A stretch of DNA of 64,000 nt from Pyrinomonadaceae bacterium (GCA_026129865.1 JAHCHG010000004.1:248001-312000), one strand, 5' to 3'. Counted from the stretch's first letter, positions 1-10,364 are shown. The notes: generated by a model from the letters alone, not told the origin. Translations and numbers: made by a program.

Positions 1-679
1 TTTTCAGCGCAGCCTGACTGATCATTTTTTCGCGGCTGCGGTCGTTCGTATCCGACATATCGACCGCATAGATCGTCGCGCCCGCTGCTATCGCAGCCTT
101 TAGGGCTTCGGAAGTTGAATTTCCGCTTTTTGTGTCAGCGCCGTCTGAAAGCACGACGATGGCTTTGCGTCTTTCGGAGCGCTTTTTCAATAGATCGGCA
201 GCTTCAACGACCGCGTCGTTCAGCACAGTCCATCCGTCTGCTTTAATATTAAAAAATTGAGACGCCACATCGCGGCTGTTGGAAAAGTCCTGAATTAGCG
301 AAATCTTTGTATCGAAGCTGTAAATAGAAGCGACGTCGTTAACACGAAGTCCGTTGAGGAAATTGATCGCAGCAGATCGCGCCAGCGAAACGCGCCGTTC
401 CATACTTCCGGAACTATCGAGCAAAATAACCGCGGCAAACGGAGTTTCAAAACTTTCAAATACCTCGATATCCTGTTCCACGCCGTCTTCAAAGACCTTA
501 AAATCGGACAGTTTCAGTCCGGCTACCGGCTGACCTTTCGGATCGGTAATTGTTGCATTTAGTACAACTAACGTAGATTCGATCGTTACCGGTTCATCAT
601 CTCGTTCCTGCCCTGCGATTGGGGAAAGTGAAGCGGTTAAGCACAGTGAAAACAAAAATAGAAGCAAAAATGATCGCAT
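1..679 (-). CDS. VWA-domain exported protein (acidobacterial type), 3' part beyond window
   Basis: The reading frame runs from an ATG at 679 to the window edge and gives 226 residues, so the C-terminus is missing. Residues 1-24 form a signal peptide ending near AGQ. Residues 33-75 resemble the N-terminal domain of acidobacterial VWFA-related proteins (ATITDPKGQPV, then DFKVFEDGVEQ). A von Willebrand factor A domain follows from about residue 80, with a full metal-ion-dependent adhesion site: DSSGS at 88-92, T151 and D179. Such proteins are exported and thought to bind ligands or assemble surface complexes; the ligand is unknown. The domain call is firm, the biological role is not. Confidence 0.85.
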   Translation of the reverse strand, partial: MRSFLLLFLFSLCLTASLSPIAGQERDDEPVTIESTLVVLNATITDPKGQPVAGLKLSDFKVFEDGVEQDIEVFESFETPFAAVILLDSSGSMERRVSLARSAAINFLNGLRVNDVASIYSFDTKISLIQDFSNSRDVASQFFNIKADGWTVLNDAVVEAADLLKKRSERRKAIVVLSDGADTKSGNSTSEALKAAIAAGATIYAVDMSDTNDRSREKMISQAALK

Positions 680-723
680 CAAAATAAAAAAGACGAAAAA
701 TTACCGTTTAGAGACTTAATGGA

Positions 724-1227
724 TCAAGAACGGAGATATCCTATCACGAGCAGTATTCGGTTACTGATATCGATCGCGGATACGGAGATCGCATAGCGCG
801 AGACTTTTTGAATTTCCTGATCAAACAGTTCGATCTCCGCAAAAAGTCTTTCCATCGCAGCTTTTTTTGAAACCGGTTTTGCCATTTCCTCTACATCGCT
901 GCTGCCGGACGCTCCGAGATCTTTGCGTAATTTTTTAATCAGCTTCTCCAGGTCTTTGAGTCGTGCAAGTTCGTTCGAAGTCAGTTTCTTATGCTTTGTA
1001 AATGATGTTTTAAGTTCGTCGCAAATATCAGAAGCTTCGCGGGCACGCTCTTTCAGTTCGTCAAATTCCTTTTTTTCGTACTCAATCCGCTGCTTTGCCA
1101 AGGTTTCCAAGATGCTTTGCGGTAACGGTTCCGACCGCTCGCGACCCGACGCAGTCTCTGAAGTGATCTGAGCCTGCGAAAAAACTGCCAATGAAAGGAA
1201 GATGATAATAAAACTAAAGATCTTCAT
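724..1227 (-). CDS. Exported coiled-coil protein of unknown function
   Basis: A product of about 167 residues from the ATG at 1227. That start is preferred over one ten codons upstream (1257) because it begins directly with a signal peptide (MKIFSFIIIFLSLAVFSQAQ) and avoids overlapping the preceding gene. The mature part is rich in Glu, Lys and Leu and should form long alpha helices or a coiled coil (residues about 35-115). I recognise no family. It lies 16 bases after the exported protein ending at 1244 and before the VWA protein, so the three minus-strand genes may be co-transcribed. It probably works in the periplasm; the function is unknown. Confidence 0.6.
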   Translation of the reverse strand: MKIFSFIIIFLSLAVFSQAQITSETASGRERSEPLPQSILETLAKQRIEYEKKEFDELKERAREASDICDELKTSFTKHKKLTSNELARLKDLEKLIKKLRKDLGASGSSDVEEMAKPVSKKAAMERLFAEIELFDQEIQKVSRYAISVSAIDISNRILLVIGYLRS

Positions 1228-1243
1228 AAATAAATACCGGAAT

Positions 1244-1864
1244 TTACGGCTGTTCAACCTTTTGCGATTCGTCCGGCGAGATCCCGGTGATCATTTCCAC
1301 CAGTTTCGACAAAAACATATCCTCCGCCAAACCGGAACTCCGCAAAGTGTTCCATTCCTGAGTCAGTCCGCTGTTGGCGCGACCTTCGATCTTTGCGGTT
1401 ACGTAAACATTATTTTGAATGCCGTCGATCGATTGAACCTCGATCGTAAATGTGTAGCGACCGCGCGTCCAAGCAGTGTCCGAGTTGTCCAACACCGCAT
1501 AACGGTTTAATTCGGTATTTGAGGTAACCGGGCTTTTTGCAAATACATACGGCTGCGATACGATAATTCCGTCGTTCAGCCGCGACGCGGCATCGTCAAC
1601 GATGATCTGGTTCTCGCTCAGAATATTTACGATTGTTTCCACTAAAATATCGCGCCGCGAATTGAGTTTCAGCGGGTTGTCCAACCGTTCCCGAACGCGG
1701 GTTTTGCCGCTGCCCCAATTCCATGAACGAGTTACATCGTTTGTCCGCGCTGTTTTGTTGCCTTCGGTTTTGATCTTTTCCGTCTGCGGGTCGATGCCTT
1801 TTTGTCCGAAACAAAATACGGAAAACAAGAGCATGAATATCAATAAAGAGATCAATTTTTTCAT
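1244..1864 (-). CDS. Exported protein of unknown function, possibly LpoB/BamC-like
   Basis: 206 residues with a clear signal peptide (about 1-20, ending in FCFGQ). The mature part carries a segment rich in Arg and Trp (SWNWGSGKTRVRERL), then alternating predicted strands and helices, including a region about making or reading out a variable partner (YTFTIEVQSIDG, VYVTAKIEGR). The pattern of a short periplasmic alpha/beta domain recalls LpoB or BamC-type envelope proteins, but this is only an impression of fold and no signature motif is present. It lacks a lipobox cysteine. It is first in a minus-strand run with the coiled-coil protein and the VWA protein. Confidence 0.6.
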   Translation of the reverse strand: MKKLISLLIFMLLFSVFCFGQKGIDPQTEKIKTEGNKTARTNDVTRSWNWGSGKTRVRERLDNPLKLNSRRDILVETIVNILSENQIIVDDAASRLNDGIIVSQPYVFAKSPVTSNTELNRYAVLDNSDTAWTRGRYTFTIEVQSIDGIQNNVYVTAKIEGRANSGLTQEWNTLRSSGLAEDMFLSKLVEMITGISPDESQKVEQP

Positions 1865-1967
1865 ATAATTACTCCGCTCCTGCGAGCCGATTCAAATATA
1901 TCGTAAAGAGATTCGAAACTGAAGGTATGATGTGCCGTAAAAATTGCAGGTTGTACCGGGTAAAGAT

Positions 1968-2747
1968 TTACCTGTGTTCGGCTTCCGCGGTCCGCTCGGA
2001 ATTTTGAAGTTCCCAGAGAATAAGATGTTTTAAGAAAGAATGATGCGCAGCAAATTTGGCGATCGCGAATCCGGGCAATCCATCCAAAATACCCATTTTC
2101 AAGAAATAAGAACGAAAAAAGCTCGACGGACCGGCGGCTGCGATCTTAAGCGGCGATGTCGTTTTTCCGGAATCATACAAATGTTTCGCGGCGAGCGGAG
2201 CATATCTTTCGCCGATCATTTTGTGGTGATGCGCCGCGCCTTCAACGCTGTAATGAAAAATATCCGCATGGATGACCTCAACGGTCGCCGAATCGTCCAT
2301 TTTAACCGACTCGTGAATGAGCCGGTCGTTCCAATGACCTTTTCGTTTGTCAAAAAGTCTAAGCTGGCGGTCCGGATACCAGCCGCCGTGGCGAATCGCC
2401 CGGTTCATATAAAACGAAAGTCTCGGAATCTTATATCCATCCGCTGACTTTTCTGAAGTTCTTATTTTTTCAATGCCTTCTGCCAGTTCGCTCGAAACTT
2501 CCTCGTCGGCATCCAAACTGAAAATAAATTCGTTAGCCGCGAGATCGGCAGCAAACTGTTTTTGTTTAGAAAACCCGAGCCATTCCTGAATTGTCACCTT
2601 TGCACCGAGCGATCGCGCGATCTCCGCTGTCCGATCGTTCGAACACGAATCAACAACGACGATCTCGTCCGCCCAGGACAGCGATCGAATAGCACGCTCA
2701 ATATTGTGCTCTTCGTTTAAGGTGATGATTGTTGCTGAAATTTTCAC
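1968..2747 (-). CDS. Family 2 glycosyltransferase, WaaE/KdtX-like
   Basis: 259 residues of a GT-A fold glycosyltransferase. The N-terminus ISATIITLNEEHNI and the segment EIVVVDSCSNDRT bind the nucleotide sugar, and the metal-binding DAD motif lies at residues 79-81 in FSLDADEEVS. The length and the C-terminal pattern (HGGWYPDRQLRLF, HSVEGAAHHHKM) match the WaaE/KdtX subgroup, which adds a glucose-type sugar to the LPS inner core at the cytoplasmic face of the inner membrane. Donor and acceptor cannot be read from sequence. The gene seems to stand alone, with gaps of about 100-150 bases on each side. Family assignment is secure; the LPS role is an inference from the subgroup. Confidence 0.85.
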   Translation of the reverse strand: MKISATIITLNEEHNIERAIRSLSWADEIVVVDSCSNDRTAEIARSLGAKVTIQEWLGFSKQKQFAADLAANEFIFSLDADEEVSSELAEGIEKIRTSEKSADGYKIPRLSFYMNRAIRHGGWYPDRQLRLFDKRKGHWNDRLIHESVKMDDSATVEVIHADIFHYSVEGAAHHHKMIGERYAPLAAKHLYDSGKTTSPLKIAAAGPSSFFRSYFLKMGILDGLPGFAIAKFAAHHSFLKHLILWELQNSERTAEAEHR

Positions 2748-2849
2748 AGGCGCGTGTAAATGAGATCCGATAAAAAGGTAAGACTTCGCGGCGAAAAAAT
2801 CAATTAAGAATTTACTTGAGGTTTAATATAGATAACTTAATGTAAAAAA

Positions 2850-2875
2850 TTAAGAGTCGGCAGACCGACTCTTAA
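2850..2875 (-). terminator. Rho-independent terminator after the TolC gene
   Basis: An 11-bp perfect stem (TTAAGAGTCGG / CCGACTCTTAA) closes a 4-base loop. Read on the minus strand it is followed by a run of T, as expected at the end of the TolC-family gene that stops at 2897. Confidence 0.75.
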
Positions 2876-2896
2876 ACAGAAACTTTAACTCGAGGC

Positions 2897-4744
2897 TTAA
2901 TCGTTGTCGTCGGGCGGTGAATCGACCTGAATATTATTTACCGAAAAGGTCGTAGAAGTTGCCCTTTGAAGGTCTGCGAGAAACTTGTTGTAATCGGTTT
3001 CCGCACGAATCTCAGCATTCCGCGCATTTACAAGCGCGTTTTCACGTTGAAACAAAAGAAAGGTCGTCGATCTGCCGACCTCGAAAAGCTTTCTTTCGCC
3101 TTCGAGCTGGATCTCTGCATTTTCTCTTGCTCGGCGTGCGGTAAGTACACGGAGTCTCGCCGTTTCAACTGCCTGAACGGCGTTTCTCACTTCCGCGATA
3201 ACTTGCTGTTCGCGTGATCGTGTTTGCGCATCGATTCTTTCCTGAGTGATTCGAGCGCCAGCCAGATTTGCCTGTGCCGTTCGGTTTCTTAATGGAAAAG
3301 AAAATGTAACGCCGACCGAATAATTTGGAGCGTCTGATCTTAAAATATTCGTTATCGACTGTCCAAAGCCACCGACCAAGTAATCCGGAACCGCCGGAAT
3401 GATGATGTTCGGATTCGGTATCTGCGAATTTGCAGGAAGAAGTGTGTTCAGACGCTGCCGCAAAATCTCGTCGTTACCGGTAAACTGAGGTACGAGCTGA
3501 TCGGTGTTATCGCCGGTTAATCCGCGCGAAATTCCGTTAAGCGAAAATGTCGCATTTAGATCGATCTGCGGTCTGGTCTGGTTTTTGAAATATTTTAGGT
3601 CGATTTCGTTAATTTCTTTTTCGAGACTTAACCTGCGAAGTTCCGGACGATTTTGCTTTGCGTCATTCAGCGCGTCGGTCAGATCGACAGGTTCGTCGCT
3701 GTAAACCGGTCGATCGGTCGGGACCAATGTCGCGGTCCATTCTGCAGCGGTCGGCTCCCGCAGAAGCAATGTTTTAAGCGTATTTTCAGCCGTCGAGACC
3801 GATTGAGTTGCTGAAAGCAATTCGCCTTCACGGGTCGCGACCTCGGTATTTACTTCCGCACGAGCGAGCGGTGCCGCCGCCCCAGCCTCGATCTTAGCTT
3901 CGACCTGTCGAAGGTTTTCCTTTGCGAGGTTCAGATTTGCGAGCCGGTTTTGCTGATCGCGGAGCGCAAACACGAGATCCCAATATGCGCGTTGAACCTG
4001 GGCAATGACCTCAATAGCCTGCTGTCTAAAATCGGCATCAGATTGTTGGAGACGCTTTTTCTGAATCTTTATTAGCCTGCGGTTATTGTCGATTCCAAAG
4101 TTTCGAAGTATCGGCTGCGTAAGTTGGAAACCTGTACTGGTTGAATAAAATCCAGCCGCCGCACCGCTTGAAATTCCTGATGATCCCGAAGTTAACTGAG
4201 CCTGCGTAAACGAATTTTCCGTCCGCGTGTTGTTAAAAAAGAATTGGTAAGAACCGCCGGTTCCGAGGTTTTGCGTAATGTTTGCATTCGCACGAAAATC
4301 GTTCGTCGCTTTATTGCCCGTACTCGAGTTCCTGGAATATGTCGGAGTAAAATTCAGTGTCGGATCGTAGAAACCGCGGAGGGAACGAAGCTGGGTTTCC
4401 TGCAGCCGAATATCGTCGCGGGCGATCTCAATATCATTATTGTTTTGAAGCGCGCGGCGGATAGCGTCGTCCAAAGAAAGCGGAAGCGTTGTCGACGTCT
4501 GGACGCCTACCCGATTCAATGCGGCACCGTTTGAAAATGTCGAAACGTTTGACCGAACCGGAACACCGGTTTTAGGTTCAGCCTGAACGGCATCTGCCGG
4601 TTCGGTCGGGAATTCTGCGGTTTCTATCGATTTAGCAAGCTGGACGGATGTTGCGGTCTCCTGCCCAAAACTGTTCAAACAGCAAAGCGCAATGGACAGG
4701 CACGTAAATGCCAGAAATTTGTTTGCTGAAATTAATGATTTCAT
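2897..4744 (-). CDS. TolC family outer-membrane efflux protein
   Basis: 615 residues with a signal peptide (about 1-27) followed by a Pro- and Thr-rich linker of roughly 60 residues. The body holds the duplicated outer-membrane-factor unit: the first copy begins at LSLDDAIRRALQNNNDIEIARDDI, and the second includes LTDALNDAKQNRPELRRLSLEKEI. Long coiled-coil helices are rich in Gln, Arg and Ala. Such proteins trimerise into a channel through the outer membrane and periplasm that works with an inner-membrane pump. No pump or adaptor gene adjoins it, so the partner is encoded elsewhere. At 615 residues it is longer than typical TolC (about 450-490), because of the N-terminal linker and inserted Asn/Gly-rich loops. 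Confidence 0.88.
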   Translation of the reverse strand: MKSLISANKFLAFTCLSIALCCLNSFGQETATSVQLAKSIETAEFPTEPADAVQAEPKTGVPVRSNVSTFSNGAALNRVGVQTSTTLPLSLDDAIRRALQNNNDIEIARDDIRLQETQLRSLRGFYDPTLNFTPTYSRNSSTGNKATNDFRANANITQNLGTGGSYQFFFNNTRTENSFTQAQLTSGSSGISSGAAAGFYSTSTGFQLTQPILRNFGIDNNRRLIKIQKKRLQQSDADFRQQAIEVIAQVQRAYWDLVFALRDQQNRLANLNLAKENLRQVEAKIEAGAAAPLARAEVNTEVATREGELLSATQSVSTAENTLKTLLLREPTAAEWTATLVPTDRPVYSDEPVDLTDALNDAKQNRPELRRLSLEKEINEIDLKYFKNQTRPQIDLNATFSLNGISRGLTGDNTDQLVPQFTGNDEILRQRLNTLLPANSQIPNPNIIIPAVPDYLVGGFGQSITNILRSDAPNYSVGVTFSFPLRNRTAQANLAGARITQERIDAQTRSREQQVIAEVRNAVQAVETARLRVLTARRARENAEIQLEGERKLFEVGRSTTFLLFQRENALVNARNAEIRAETDYNKFLADLQRATSTTFSVNNIQVDSPPDDND

Positions 4745-4968
4745 TTTTATGATGGCTCCGAGAAGTTTGATCTTTATGAAATTTTATGGCTCAAAATACA
4801 AACACTAACTACGTGAAACGGTTGTGATTGTTTCAATTATTTAATCGTCGGCAGACTGTTTTTTTCTACATGCGGCTCCACAAATGCTCAATTATGGAAG
4901 CTTTGAAGTTTGGGTTAATATAAGTTATCTTCAAGTTTTTATCACAACCAACAGGAGGAATTTAAGAT

Positions 4969-5976
4969 ATGGCTATAAAAGTAGGTATAAATGGGTTTGG
5001 TCGCATAGGTCGAAATGTAATGCGTACGGCGCTGGGTGATTCGGATTTCGATTTTGTTGCGGTTAATGATCTTACGGACACAAAAACGCTCGCACATCTT
5101 CTGAAATATGATTCGATCATGGGAAACCTCGAGCAGGATATTTCTGCCGACGGCGATACAATCAACGTTGACGGCGATAGTTTTAAGGTTTTCAGTGAAA
5201 AGGATCCCGCGCTAATTCCGTGGGACGAAGTGGGTGCAGACATCGTTGTTGAGTCGACCGGCAGATTTACGAATGCTGCGGATGCAGCAAAACATCTTCG
5301 CGGTTCAGTCAAAAAGGTTATAATTTCGGCACCCGCAAAAGGCGAAGATATTACGATCGTTCTAGGCGTCAACGAAGAAAAGTACGAACCTGCCAATCAT
5401 CACATTATTTCAAATGCCTCCTGTACGACAAACTGCCTTGCGCCTGTGGCGAAGGTAATACATGAAAAGTTCGGTATCAAAAACGCTTTGATGAATACGA
5501 TCCATTCGTATACCAACGACCAGCAGTTGCTCGATCTTCCGCACAAAGATCTTCGGCGTGCGCGCGCTGCGGCAGTTTCGATGATCCCTACGTCGACGGG
5601 GGCTGCAAAAGCCGTTGCTTTGGTTATTCCCGAACTCGAAGGTAAATTCGACGGCATTTCAGTGCGCGTACCGACGCCGAACGTTTCCTTAGTAGATGTT
5701 GTGATGAATCTTGAAAAAGAAACATCGACCGAAGAAGTTAACCGTGTGCTGAAGGATGCCGCTAACGAAGAGTTAAAAGGAATTCTTGCATTTGAGGAGG
5801 AACCGCTTGTATCTATTGATTTTAGGGGTAATCCAAACTCTTCGATCGTCGATGCCGACAATACAAAAGTGATCGGCGGCACGACTGTTAAGATCCTTTC
5901 ATGGTACGACAATGAATGGGGTTATTCGTGTCGTGTTCGCGATTTGATCAAGTACATCGCAGACAAGGGTTTATAA
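4969..5976 (+). CDS. gapA: Type I glyceraldehyde-3-phosphate dehydrogenase
   Basis: 335 residues, the usual length. It oxidises and phosphorylates glyceraldehyde-3-phosphate to 1,3-bisphosphoglycerate with NAD in glycolysis. The Rossmann motif [12 protein letters not shown] is at 6-17, the catalytic Cys152 lies in SNASCTTNC and His179 in NTIHSYTND. Asp34 in AVNDLTD favours NAD over NADP. The start is supported by a strong ribosome binding site, AGGAGG at 4953-4958. It is the first gene of a plus-strand run that continues with an S41 protease, pgk and tpiA. It diverges from the TolC gene across 224 bases that must hold both promoters. Confidence 0.97.
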   Translation: MAIKVGINGFGRIGRNVMRTALGDSDFDFVAVNDLTDTKTLAHLLKYDSIMGNLEQDISADGDTINVDGDSFKVFSEKDPALIPWDEVGADIVVESTGRFTNAADAAKHLRGSVKKVIISAPAKGEDITIVLGVNEEKYEPANHHIISNASCTTNCLAPVAKVIHEKFGIKNALMNTIHSYTNDQQLLDLPHKDLRRARAAAVSMIPTSTGAAKAVALVIPELEGKFDGISVRVPTPNVSLVDVVMNLEKETSTEEVNRVLKDAANEELKGILAFEEEPLVSIDFRGNPNSSIVDADNTKVIGGTTVKILSWYDNEWGYSCRVRDLIKYIADKGL

Positions 5977-5996
5977 ATCTTAAGTTGATAATTTAA

Positions 5997-6063
5997 GTGA
6001 AGAGTTTCGGGTAATTTCGTGCCTCTGTAGATCGTTGGCGATATGCCCGAATCTCTACTTCAC
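5997..6063 (+). repeat. Interrupted inverted repeat between gapA and the S41 gene
   Basis: GTGAAG (5997-6002) pairs with CTTCAC (6058-6063), and TTCGGG (6006-6011) with CCCGAA (6046-6051), around a 34-base loop. There is no T run, so it is a weak terminator candidate at best. It could also be an mRNA processing or stabilising structure that separates gapA levels from the genes downstream. Confidence 0.35.
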
Positions 6064-6082
6064 CTCTTCATATTAGACCGGT

Positions 6083-8269
6083 ATGAAACGGATTCTCAAA
6101 ATTTCTTCAGTAATTTCGTTTTTCTTTCTCTTATTCTCGTTCCACGCCGGCGCCCAAGAGCCGAAGATTTCAAGAGTACCGCCGCCGGTCAAATCTTCAC
6201 AGATCTCGGCTGATCAGACCCGGAGACTTCGGGCTTTCCAGATCGTTTGGACGACCATCGCAGAAAATTATTTTGACCAGACATTCAACGGGTTAAATTG
6301 GGATAAGGTCAGACTTGAGTTTGAACCCCGCGCTAAAGCGGCAAAAAACGATAGAGAACTTCATTTTTTGCTTCAGGAGATGATAAATCGTCTAGCGCGG
6401 TCGCATTTTTCTATAATTCCTCCGGAAGTTGCGAGAGAATTGGAAAATGTTAAGCGCGAAGCCGCCGCGTCAGCGTCGGATCAGAACGGCATTGATGAGG
6501 AAGACGATGTCGAAGAATCTACCGAGGACGGCGACGGTGAAAAGGAGATCAACGCTGATTCGATCTACGGGATCGGAATAGAAGTGCGTGTTTTCGGGAA
6601 CGATATTGTCGTTTCCGCTGTTGAACCAGGATCGCCGGCTGAGAAAGCGGGCATTCGGACCGGTTTTGTAATTGAAGGGGTCAACGACCTTCTCTTTGCC
6701 GATTTTATTAAGAAAATCACCGATCTTGGCTCGTATGCGAAATCCGTTGAAAAACAACTTCCGCTCGAGATCGTTGCGTGGTTTTTCAACAGTCGAACCC
6801 GGTCGGAGTTGTCGCTGCGAATAATTGACAATGAAAATCGGCGTCAAACCTTGCAAATTCAGCGGGAAAAGCTCTCGGGCGAACTTGAAAGACTCGTTCC
6901 AAATTTGCCAAAGCAGTTTCTTCGTTTTGAGAAAAGATCGCTTACCGATGATATCGGATATCTTAAGTTCAATTTTTTCACAATTTCGACGGTTGATAAA
7001 TTTTGCGATGCTATGACCAAGTTCAAAGACAAGCGTGCTTTGATCATCGATCTTCGCGGAAATCTCGGCGGGTCATATGGAACCGTCATCGGCATCGGCG
7101 GACTTTTGACTCAGAAACAGATCAAAATGGGAACCGAGATTCACCGTTCGGGATCATTTTCAAGAGAAATCAATCCGCATCGAAAGAACTTTAAGGGAGA
7201 CATCGTAATTCTCGTAGATAAACTTAGTTACTCCGCTGCTGAGATCTTTGCTTCGGCACTTCAGGAAAACGGGATCGCGACTGTCATCGGCGAGCAAACG
7301 GCGGGCGAAGCGCTTCCTGCGGTCACAAAGATCCTTCCGACGGGTGCGATCTTTCTTTATCCTGTCGCAAATTTCAAAAGTCCGCGAGGGAATCTACTCG
7401 AAGGTCGCGGTGTCGTGCCCGATATTGTCTTACGAAACGACTTGATCTCCTTGCGTAAACAGCAAGATCGGCAGCTTAGCGCGGCAATCGCCGAAGCAAA
7501 TCGAAAGATCGCCGAAAAGACGGCAAAAAATCCGAATTTGAATAAAAATGATCTGCCTAATGCAGCCGCTTCGACGGTCAAAAGAGCTTTACCGTCCAAG
7601 CGTGTGAAGCCGATTCAAGATGAAAAAGCGTTACAGATCATTCTTGATTCGATAAATTCGATCGGCGGCGCGGATGAATTAAGAAAGATCACTTCATACA
7701 CAGCGTCCGGAAATTTGACGATCGTCGATTCCGGCACCGAAGTAAAAGGTAGAATAGAGATCTTTCGGCGCGCACCCGACAAATTCGCTGAGAATCTCTT
7801 TATCGAAGGGTCCGGCGAAATTCGGGAAGTTTTTAATGGAAAGGATCATTTTGTTCAATCCAAGATATTTGGCACCGATCAGACTGTCCAGCCCGCGCAA
7901 GTTAACGAATTAAAGCTTTTAGCCGATTTTTATGAAATCCTTAACGCTAAGTCTATTTATCCGAAGATAATTTATCGCGGAGAATTTGAACGGGAGAATC
8001 GTCAGGTTCATTTGATCGAAGCGACTGACGTAAACGGTTCAAATGTTATGTTCGTTTTCGATGTGGAAACGGGACGGCTGGTGAACAGGACAGGAACTTC
8101 GACCGTGAATTCGTTCGGCGATTATAGAAAGGTGGGTCAGATTTTCTTTCCGTTTTGGCAATCGCGGACCGATACGATAGTTTATATGCTTAACGAAGTT
8201 AAATTTAATGTTGAGATCGGGGACGAAGTGTTCGAAGCCGCCGTTAATTGCTTCGATAAGATCGATTGA
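6083..8269 (+). CDS. S41 family peptidase with PDZ domain and lipoprotein-like C-terminal domain
   Basis: 728 residues. A signal peptide (1-24) is followed by a helical N-terminal region and an acidic linker (about 138-157). A PDZ domain spans about 160-260 ([24 protein letters not shown]), and the S41 protease core runs about 285-450. The nucleophile Ser384 is in [10 protein letters not shown]. At the place of the catalytic lysine of CtpA-type enzymes (25 residues later) the protein has Glu409 in [10 protein letters not shown], as in tricorn/IRBP-like S41 members, so a Ser-Lys dyad is not available. Residues about 515-728 form a second domain resembling LolA-like lipoprotein-binding folds. 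It is probably periplasmic. Its stop lies 14 bases before pgk. Confidence 0.85.
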   Translation: MKRILKISSVISFFFLLFSFHAGAQEPKISRVPPPVKSSQISADQTRRLRAFQIVWTTIAENYFDQTFNGLNWDKVRLEFEPRAKAAKNDRELHFLLQEMINRLARSHFSIIPPEVARELENVKREAAASASDQNGIDEEDDVEESTEDGDGEKEINADSIYGIGIEVRVFGNDIVVSAVEPGSPAEKAGIRTGFVIEGVNDLLFADFIKKITDLGSYAKSVEKQLPLEIVAWFFNSRTRSELSLRIIDNENRRQTLQIQREKLSGELERLVPNLPKQFLRFEKRSLTDDIGYLKFNFFTISTVDKFCDAMTKFKDKRALIIDLRGNLGGSYGTVIGIGGLLTQKQIKMGTEIHRSGSFSREINPHRKNFKGDIVILVDKLSYSAAEIFASALQENGIATVIGEQTAGEALPAVTKILPTGAIFLYPVANFKSPRGNLLEGRGVVPDIVLRNDLISLRKQQDRQLSAAIAEANRKIAEKTAKNPNLNKNDLPNAAASTVKRALPSKRVKPIQDEKALQIILDSINSIGGADELRKITSYTASGNLTIVDSGTEVKGRIEIFRRAPDKFAENLFIEGSGEIREVFNGKDHFVQSKIFGTDQTVQPAQVNELKLLADFYEILNAKSIYPKIIYRGEFERENRQVHLIEATDVNGSNVMFVFDVETGRLVNRTGTSTVNSFGDYRKVGQIFFPFWQSRTDTIVYMLNEVKFNVEIGDEVFEAAVNCFDKID

Positions 8270-8283
8270 GACCTATTTTTTGT

Positions 8284-9585
8284 ATGAAAAAGAAAACGAT
8301 CAAAGATATTGATATTGCAGGCAGAAGAGTTTTTGTCAGAGTTGATTTTAACGTGCCGATCAAAAACGGTCACATTGAAGACGCTACACGTATCACGAGT
8401 GCGCTGCCGACTATTAAATATGCGATGGAAAAAGGCGCAAAGGTTATAGTGGCGTCGCATTTGGGAAGACCAATCAAGGACAAGCAAAAGGCGGAAGAAA
8501 AAGGAATGCCTTATGACGAGGCTGCTTACAGTTTGCGTCCTGTTTATGAATTTTTAAAGGATCTGCCGGAATTTTCCGGCAGCTCGTCGACCGGTGGATC
8601 AACAGGGTTGGCGAGCGAGGAAGGTACGGCAGCGGCAAAAACAGGTCGGATCTTTTTTGCTGAGGATTGCATCGGCGACGATGTCGAGGAAAGGGTCCGG
8701 TCGTTAAGTTCCGGCGACGTACTGCTTCTTGAAAATCTCCGTTTGCATCCGGAAGAAGAAAAGAACGCCCCGGAATTTTCCAAAAAATTGGCGAATCTTT
8801 GCGATGTCTATGTTAACGACGCATTCGGAACGGCGCATCGTGCGCATGCTTCGACGGCTGGAATCACCGAATTTGTCGAACAGTCCGTCGCGGGTCTGTT
8901 GATGGAAAAAGAATTGGAATTTCTCGGAAAGGCGCTGGAAGATCCGGAAAGACCGTTCGTTGCGATCCTCGGCGGAGCAAAGGTTTCGGACAAAATTCCG
9001 GTGATCAAGTCTTTGATCGAACGAAAAGTTGATAAGCTTTTGATCGGCGGAGCAATGGCTTATACGTTTTTCAAAGCCAACGGATATACTGTCGGAAGAT
9101 CACTGGTTGAAGACGAGATGAAGCCGACTGCGCTGGAGATCGAAAAGATGGCGCAGGATTCCGGCGTTCAGCTGATCCTGCCGACTGATCATCAGGTTGT
9201 CGATTCGTACGATCCGCTAAATTCTGCGAAAACGATTCCGGTCGATTTTACCAATGCAGGATTGGTCGGGTTGGATATCGGGAAGGAAACATCGGCAATT
9301 TTTGAAAGCGCGCTTGACGGCGCGAAAACGATCATCTGGAACGGACCGATGGGAATGTTCGAGGAAAAGCCTTTTGACGAAGGAACTCTCGCCGTTGCGC
9401 GCGCGGTTGCCAAAGCAACAGCGAACGGTGCGACATCGATCGTCGGCGGCGGCGACTCGGTCGCGGCAATAAATCAAGCAGGACTTTCGGATAAAATTTC
9501 ACATATATCGACGGGCGGCGGCGCGACGCTGGAATTTTTGTCAGGTGCGGAGTTGCCCGGAGTTGCCGCATTGGATAACAAGTAG
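8284..9585 (+). CDS. pgk: Phosphoglycerate kinase with a low-complexity insertion
   Basis: 433 residues. It transfers phosphate from 1,3-bisphosphoglycerate to ADP in glycolysis. [11 protein letters not shown] (residues 15-25), the substrate histidine and arginine loop VASHLGRP (56-63), [11 protein letters not shown] and the nucleotide motif GGGDSVAA are all present. The ATG at 8284 is preferred over an in-frame TTG at 8266, which would overlap the preceding gene. Residues about 96-123 are an unusual stretch rich in Ser, Gly, Thr and Ala placed just before [10 protein letters not shown], where most bacterial homologues have only a few residues. tpiA follows after 12 bases. Confidence 0.96.
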   Translation: MKKKTIKDIDIAGRRVFVRVDFNVPIKNGHIEDATRITSALPTIKYAMEKGAKVIVASHLGRPIKDKQKAEEKGMPYDEAAYSLRPVYEFLKDLPEFSGSSSTGGSTGLASEEGTAAAKTGRIFFAEDCIGDDVEERVRSLSSGDVLLLENLRLHPEEEKNAPEFSKKLANLCDVYVNDAFGTAHRAHASTAGITEFVEQSVAGLLMEKELEFLGKALEDPERPFVAILGGAKVSDKIPVIKSLIERKVDKLLIGGAMAYTFFKANGYTVGRSLVEDEMKPTALEIEKMAQDSGVQLILPTDHQVVDSYDPLNSAKTIPVDFTNAGLVGLDIGKETSAIFESALDGAKTIIWNGPMGMFEEKPFDEGTLAVARAVAKATANGATSIVGGGDSVAAINQAGLSDKISHISTGGGATLEFLSGAELPGVAALDNK

Positions 9586-9597
9586 GAATTTTAATAA

Positions 9598-10359
9598 ATG
9601 AGAAAACCCGTGATCGCCGGAAATTGGAAAATGTATAAGCTTCATGACGAAGCTGTAAAAACTGCTTTGGAATTGAGATCTCTCGTTGCAAACGCAAATC
9701 ATTGCGAGGTTGTTATCGCGCCGGTATTTACCGCGTTGAAGACGGTTTGCGACAGATTAGAAGGTTCGAATGTCAGAGTTTCGGCGCAGGATTGCGCGAC
9801 AGAAACCGAACAAGGCGCGCACACCGGCGAAGTTTCTGCGGAAATGCTGAACGATGCCGGGTGTTCGCACATAATAATCGGGCATTCCGAACGCAGGCAA
9901 TTTTACGGTGAGACAGACAGGTCGGTAAATTTGAAAACGCGGGCATGTCTTAAAAGCGGATTAACGGCAATTGTTTGTGTCGGTGAAATGCTTCCGGACA
10001 GGGAATCCGGCAACGCGGAAAAAGTTGTAAAAGAGCAGCTCGAAGGCGGATTGGACGGTTTGACAGTTTCAGACATGGAACGTATTATTATCGCTTACGA
10101 GCCTGTTTGGGCAATTGGCACCGGAAAGACTGCCACGCCCGGACAGGCTCAAGAAATGCACGGATTCATTCGTTCGTTCATAGCTGAAAAACACGGAAAG
10201 GAAACTGCCGATCAGACGCGAATTCTTTACGGAGGATCGGTTAAACCTGAAAATATCGGCGAATTGATGGATCAGACGGATATAGACGGTGCATTGGTCG
10301 GCGGAGCAAGCTTAAGCGCCGAAAGTTTTTCGAAGATTGTTAATTATAATTTGGGGTAA
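9598..10359 (+). CDS. tpiA: Triosephosphate isomerase
   Basis: 253 residues, the normal length for the (beta/alpha)8 isomerase that interconverts dihydroxyacetone phosphate and glyceraldehyde-3-phosphate. Catalytic residues are visible: Lys11 in GNWKMYK, His96 in [10 protein letters not shown] and Glu168 in [11 protein letters not shown]. The phosphate-binding GGSVKPENI is near the C-terminus. It lies between pgk (12 bases upstream) and secG (5 bases downstream), a gene order common in bacteria, and is probably co-transcribed with both. Confidence 0.97.
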   Translation: MRKPVIAGNWKMYKLHDEAVKTALELRSLVANANHCEVVIAPVFTALKTVCDRLEGSNVRVSAQDCATETEQGAHTGEVSAEMLNDAGCSHIIIGHSERRQFYGETDRSVNLKTRACLKSGLTAIVCVGEMLPDRESGNAEKVVKEQLEGGLDGLTVSDMERIIIAYEPVWAIGTGKTATPGQAQEMHGFIRSFIAEKHGKETADQTRILYGGSVKPENIGELMDQTDIDGALVGGASLSAESFSKIVNYNLG

Positions 10360-10364
10360 CGAAG

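Noticed and set aside
4962-5912. Long minus-strand frames opposite gapA
   Set aside because: They lie wholly antisense to a strongly conserved gene and match no family; high Ser/Pro content is typical of shadow frames.
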